Under the pieces are notes generated by a model. The model saw nothing but the letters and a program-made list of their open reading frames with translations, was not told where the DNA came from and ran no database searches. The position numbers were made by a program, and so were the translations under genes. Source: Kaistella yonginensis (lineage in GTDB: Bacteria; Bacteroidota; Bacteroidia; Flavobacteriales; Weeksellaceae). Taken from it: 64,000 bases of DNA. The DNA lies in NCBI RefSeq assembly GCF_030409525.1, contig NZ_JAUFQB010000010.1:149539-213538 (forward strand), written 5' to 3'. Shown here in pieces: positions 61,560-64,000 of the stretch (positions are counted from its first letter, which is position 1; each line of letters begins with the position of its first letter).

Positions 61560-62630
61560 ATGAAAAAAATTTTAATAATAGAAGACAATCAAGATGTGCG
61601 AGAAAATACCGCAGACATTTTAGAATTGGCGGGTTACGAATTATGCACCGCAGAAAATGGGAAAATTGGTGTAGAAATGGCTAGAAAAATGCTTCCAGAT
61701 TTCATCATTTGCGATATTATGATGCCAGAATTAGACGGTTATCAAGTTTTGGAAGAACTGAATAAAAGCACAGAAACCTCCATAATTCCTTTCATTTTTC
61801 TAACCGCAAAAACCGAAAAAGTAGATTTCCGGAAAGGGATGAATTTGGGAGCAGACGATTATTTGACCAAGCCATTTACCGAAAAAGAATTGTTGGATGC
61901 CATAGAAAGTCGCTTAACAAAATACGATTTCCTGAAACACGAATTTTCACAAACGATGGACGGCGTTTCGCGTTTTATGGAAGAAGCCGCTCAATATCTG
62001 GATTTGGAGCATTTGTCCAAAGATTATGCATTGCTAGAATACAACAAAAAAGATTTCGTTTTCAGCGAAGGAAATACCGCAAATTCTTTGTATTTCATAG
62101 AAAGTGGCGTGGTAAAAACCTTTAAATCTACCGAAAAAGGAAAAGAATTTGTCACCGGATTATGGCACGCTGGACAATTTGTTGGTCAATTATCTTTGCT
62201 TTCCGACAACGGAACTTATATAGAATCTGCGGCGGTAATTGAAGATGCAACGTTGTATGAAATCCCGAAAATGGCATTCATCACGCTCATTAATTCCAAC
62301 CGAGAAGTTGCGAATAAATTTGTGAGTTTAATTTCTAATGATTTGGTAGAAATGCAAGATCAAATGATGAATGTTGCCTATTCTACGGTGAGACAACGCA
62401 CTGCGAAAGCATTGATGGACATTCATCACAAAGGGATTTTGAACAATGCAGAAAATGATGGAATCAGCATCACGAGAGAAGATTTTGCAGGATTGATTGG
62501 AACCGCTACAGAAACCGCGATCCGAATGTTGACGCAGTTTAAAGAAGAAGGATTGATCAGTTTTGATAGTACCAGAAGAATTATGATTGAAGAAAAAGAA
62601 GCATTAGAAAATATTGTGCTTTTTGGGTAA
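61560..62630 (+). CDS. Response regulator with receiver, cNMP-binding and CRP/FNR HTH domains
   Basis: 356 residues from the ATG at 61560; an earlier frame opening at 61530 overlaps the kinase. The receiver domain (1-120) has acidic E8/D9, phospho-acceptor D52, T82 and K104. A linker follows, then a CRP-type beta-roll (about 155-275, FVFSEGNTANSLYFIESGVV) and a winged helix (about 285-350, ITREDFAGLIGTATETAIRML). The architecture means a phosphorylation-controlled CRP/FNR-like activator. The FNR-type N-terminal Cys cluster is absent. It forms a two-component pair with the upstream kinase. Confidence 0.92.
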   Translation: MKKILIIEDNQDVRENTADILELAGYELCTAENGKIGVEMARKMLPDFIICDIMMPELDGYQVLEELNKSTETSIIPFIFLTAKTEKVDFRKGMNLGADDYLTKPFTEKELLDAIESRLTKYDFLKHEFSQTMDGVSRFMEEAAQYLDLEHLSKDYALLEYNKKDFVFSEGNTANSLYFIESGVVKTFKSTEKGKEFVTGLWHAGQFVGQLSLLSDNGTYIESAAVIEDATLYEIPKMAFITLINSNREVANKFVSLISNDLVEMQDQMMNVAYSTVRQRTAKALMDIHHKGILNNAENDGISITREDFAGLIGTATETAIRMLTQFKEEGLISFDSTRRIMIEEKEALENIVLFG

Positions 62631-62685
62631 TTTTACCTCACAAAATTCTCTAATGCTTTTGTCTTTTATTTTAAGAAATTCCTAT

Positions 62686-62874
62686 TTACAACGTGGCTGC
62701 AAGATCAGAATTTTTAGATTTTTTTCCAGAATTTTTCGTTTTGCATTTTTTACCTTTTCCGTTTTTGCATTTTTTACAAGTTGCAAAAAAGATTCCGATA
62801 ACTGCAGCAACGGTTAATCCTGCAAGAAGTGATACTGTACATTTTTTTGTACATTTTTCATTACAATTTTTCAT
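62686..62874 (-). CDS. Small cysteine-rich membrane protein, 62 aa
   Basis: A minus-strand frame with an A-rich leader and ATG at 62872-62874. One membrane helix (about residues 14-31, Gly/Ala-rich like YtxH proteins) separates a C4-x3-C8-x3-C12 cluster from C33-x2-C36 and C44, and the tail is very Lys-rich. The symmetric cysteine layout and clean hydrophobic helix argue for a real gene; the opposite-strand frame at the same place is a shadow. It may bind metal or form disulfides. It converges on the response regulator gene and lies downstream of a predicted promoter with a CRP/FNR-like palindrome. Family not recognised. Confidence 0.6.
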   Translation of the reverse strand: MKNCNEKCTKKCTVSLLAGLTVAAVIGIFFATCKKCKNGKGKKCKTKNSGKKSKNSDLAATL

Positions 62875-63042
62875 ATCTATTTATTTATTATTTTCAAAAG
62901 TCATATGCAATCGCCTAACTTCATCAGTGTTTATCTCTTAATAATTGTATTTCCATCGGAATCGATGATTTTTCAATTGTTTGTAAACTTTTTAATGGCG
63001 ATTTCATAATATGATATTTATTTAGGTTAATTTTTCTATTGT

Positions 63043-63050
63043 CAAAGTTA
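63043..63050 (-). promoter_or_regulatory. TAnnTTTG -7 box toward the cysteine-rich protein
   Basis: TAACTTTG on the minus strand. With the usual spacing the start site would be near 63038. It has no good -33 TTG, as expected of an activator-dependent promoter. Confidence 0.4.
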
Positions 63051-63071
63051 GGTAGAAGTTCTGATGTTTAA

Positions 63072-63087
63072 AATGACGCAGGTCATT
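63072..63087. promoter_or_regulatory. CRP/FNR-like palindrome
   Basis: AATGAC and GTCATT form a perfect 6-bp dyad around GCAG, with the TGA-N6-TCA spacing of CRP/FNR operators. Its centre (63079.5) lies about 40 bp upstream of the predicted minus-strand start near 63038, the class II activator position. Confidence 0.45.
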
Positions 63088-63164
63088 GGTTGATAGTTTT
63101 TCTTAATAAAATTTTTAAAATAATTCTAAAAATTGAGAACTTTAAAAGAAATAACAAAATCTAT

Positions 63165-63195
63165 TTGTTTCCCAATCGGGAAATCTATATCTTTG
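63165..63195 (+). promoter_or_regulatory. higBA promoter with internal operator-like palindrome
   Basis: TTG (63165-63167, within TTTG) and TATCTTTG (63188-63195) are separated by 20 bp. TTTCCC-AATC-GGGAAA (63168-63183), a perfect 6-bp dyad, fills the spacer. An antitoxin bound here would block RNA polymerase, the usual autoregulation of type II toxin-antitoxin operons. Confidence 0.6.
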
Positions 63196-63208
63196 ATAAA
63201 AATTGTGA

Positions 63209-63559
63209 ATGAAGCGAAACTTTGACATTGAAATATTGCCAGACGCAGTTGATTTTTTGGACAATCTTGACGATAAAACGAGAGAGAAAATATATTACAA
63301 CCTCAAAAAAGCGCAATTTGTAAATGACAATGAACTTTTTAAAAAACTAAATGACTTCATTTGGGAGTTTAGGACTTTATATAATCGTAAAGCATACCGA
63401 CTTTTTTCATTTTGGGACAAAACTGAAGACAAAGAAACGTTGGTTGTTGCAACACACGGAATTCTGAAAAAAACCCAGAAAACACCATCAAAAGAAATAA
63501 AAAAGGCAGAAGAAATAAGAAAGCAATTTTTAGAAAATAAATCAAAAAATAGAAAATAA
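63209..63559 (+). CDS. higB: Type II toxin, RelE/ParE superfamily (HigB/Gp49-like)
   Basis: 116 residues, basic: FDIEILPDAVDFLDNLDDKT, IWEFRTLYNRKAYRLFSFWD and VVATHGILKKTQKTPSKEIK match the phage Gp49/HigB branch of RelE-fold toxins, with the Lys/Arg-rich C-terminus. Such toxins cut mRNA on the ribosome. The toxin-first gene order and one-base overlap with a helix-turn-helix antitoxin gene are the HigBA layout. Confidence 0.88.
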   Translation: MKRNFDIEILPDAVDFLDNLDDKTREKIYYNLKKAQFVNDNELFKKLNDFIWEFRTLYNRKAYRLFSFWDKTEDKETLVVATHGILKKTQKTPSKEIKKAEEIRKQFLENKSKNRK

Positions 63560-63882
63560 TGGCAACAAATAAATTTAAAACGGTTTCTCTGGACACAATG
63601 ATCGATAAACACATTGGGAAAGAAGGAACTGAAAGACGAGATGCTTTTGAAAATGAATTAAGAACAGACTTATTGGGACAAGCCATTAAGCAAGCAAGAC
63701 AAGAACGTAATTTGACTCAAGAACAATTAGGAGAACTTGTTGGTGTGCAAAAAGCCCAAATCTCAAAAATAGAAAACAGCGTTAAAAATGCAAGATTTGA
63801 AACTATTTTGAAAGTTTTTGATGCTTTGGGTGCGAAGGTGAATTTTAATGTAGAATTAAATAACCGAAAAATAGCATATTAA
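63559..63882 (+). CDS. higA: HigA-type antitoxin, XRE-family helix-turn-helix
   Basis: 107 residues. N-terminal toxin-contacting helices (about 1-50), then a Cro/C1-type helix-turn-helix (about 50-100: IKQARQERNLTQEQLGELVG, QKAQISKIENSVKNARFETI). It should neutralise HigB and repress the operon, probably through the palindrome at 63168-63183. ATG and the toxin stop share one base. Confidence 0.9.
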   Translation: MATNKFKTVSLDTMIDKHIGKEGTERRDAFENELRTDLLGQAIKQARQERNLTQEQLGELVGVQKAQISKIENSVKNARFETILKVFDALGAKVNFNVELNNRKIAY

Positions 63883-63896
63883 AAAAATCTAAAATA

Positions 63897-63929
63897 GGTA
63901 GTGTCCCACTAACTGTGTAAGTTGAAAAG
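63897..63929 (+). mobile_element. Possible insertion-sequence terminus
   Basis: The stretch starting GGTAGTGTCC and containing ACTGTGTAAGTTGAAAAG resembles terminal inverted repeats of IS256-family elements, which carry a TGTGTAA core. The matching end and any transposase would lie beyond the window, so this is only a suggestion. Confidence 0.3.
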
Positions 63930-63990
63930 TTATTCTGAAAAATTTTGAGCCCTTAAAGCTCAAAAAAATTTTTCGGAAATAACTTTTTTA
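63924..63990 (+). terminator. Long hairpin after higBA
   Basis: An arm at 63924-63950 pairs with 63958-63989 (about 25 pairs; the second arm has a few extra bases) around a CCTTAAA loop, followed by T residues. It could stop higBA transcription or protect an IS from outside read-through. Confidence 0.6.
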
Positions 63991-64000
63991 CTATTTTTAA

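Larger units (their letters stand above)
62875..63208. other. Divergent regulatory region with possible leader ORF
   Basis: 334 bp between the cysteine-rich protein gene (minus) and higB (plus). It contains a minus-strand promoter box (63043-63050), a 16-bp palindrome (63072-63087) and the higBA promoter. On the minus strand a 27-codon frame (63007 to 62924, MKSPLKSLQTIEKS...) lies between the promoter and the 62-aa gene and could be a leader peptide; I hold this at low confidence. Confidence 0.4.

Noticed and set aside
62693..62941. Plus-strand frame over the small Cys-rich gene
   Set aside because: The Phe-rich product is the mirror of Lys codons on the minus strand, where the frame has a proper start, membrane helix and ordered cysteines.
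62905..63012. Plus-strand 35-codon frame in the divergent gap
   Set aside because: Hydrophobic AT-rich translation with no leader, lying over a minus-strand transcript region.
63295..63686. Two minus-strand frames opposite higBA
   Set aside because: Both are shadows of the well-supported toxin and antitoxin genes.

Overview
The window is chromosomal DNA from a Bacteroidota member, most likely a Flavobacteriales/Weeksellaceae bacterium of the Chryseobacterium-Kaistella type. Supporting signs are the low G+C content, A-rich leaders instead of clear Shine-Dalgarno sites, many promoters with a TAnnTTTG -7 box, a C-terminal type IX secretion (T9SS) signal, typical families of the group (DUF6089, DUF3276, DUF4292, DUF4254, DUF2851, long NusB, type-II-like IleS) and bacillithiol genes. 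The placement rests on recognised protein families, not on a database comparison.

Layout. 1-6 kb: the tail of an outer-membrane-type protein, an ECF sigma factor with a small basic protein after it, a YjjG-type HAD phosphatase converging on trpS, and a pair of TPR regulators of which only the first keeps its AraC output domain. 6-11.2 kb (minus): an ileS / DksA-like / two small proteins / lspA / 48-residue membrane peptide run. 11.3-20.7 kb: an orphan LytS-type histidine kinase, a DUF2062 protein, topA, a large duplicated T9SS-exported protein and an arginase-fold protein that has lost its metal-binding motifs. 20.7-28.9 kb: an exopolysaccharide operon (membrane glycosyltransferase, GT2, EpsG-type polymerase, WecA-type initiator, Wza-like exporter, Wzc-like kinase with a Gly-Tyr repeat tail). 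29-34.5 kb: an envelope operon, DUF6089-uppS-bamA-two Skp/OmpH. 34.5-37.5 kb: thioesterase, rfbD, a secreted protein, bshB1 and tRNA-His. 37.5-49 kb: DUF3276, an ABC exporter, nusB-DUF1573-yajC, an antiporter, DUF2851, bshA, a NagZ-like GH3 enzyme and a lipoprotein. 49-57.3 kb: deoD converging on a long minus-strand run (flippase, dut, nucleotidyltransferase, DUF4292, EnvC-like, tatA, DUF4254, lipoprotein, ribA). 57.4-64 kb: dihydroorotase, an SDR reductase, a PAS histidine kinase with a receiver-CRP/FNR response regulator, a tiny cysteine-rich membrane protein, a HigBA toxin-antitoxin pair, and what looks like the end of an insertion sequence at the window edge.

Most of the window is core metabolism and envelope building. 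Wall and surface-polymer functions recur: lipid carrier synthesis (UppS), outer-membrane assembly (BamA, Skp), lipoprotein processing (LspA), exopolysaccharide export, wall recycling (GH3) and wall hydrolase control (EnvC). Bacillithiol synthesis is split between bshB1 and bshA, 7.5 kb apart. The least explained part is the last 4 kb. There a kinase/CRP-type regulator pair sits beside a 16-bp FNR/CRP-like palindrome, about 40 bp upstream of the predicted start of a transcript for a 62-residue membrane protein with six cysteines. A toxin-antitoxin operon with a palindrome inside its promoter fires the other way. Start codons were moved from upstream TTG/GTG codons to internal ATGs wherever the family N-terminus or a signal peptide demanded it.
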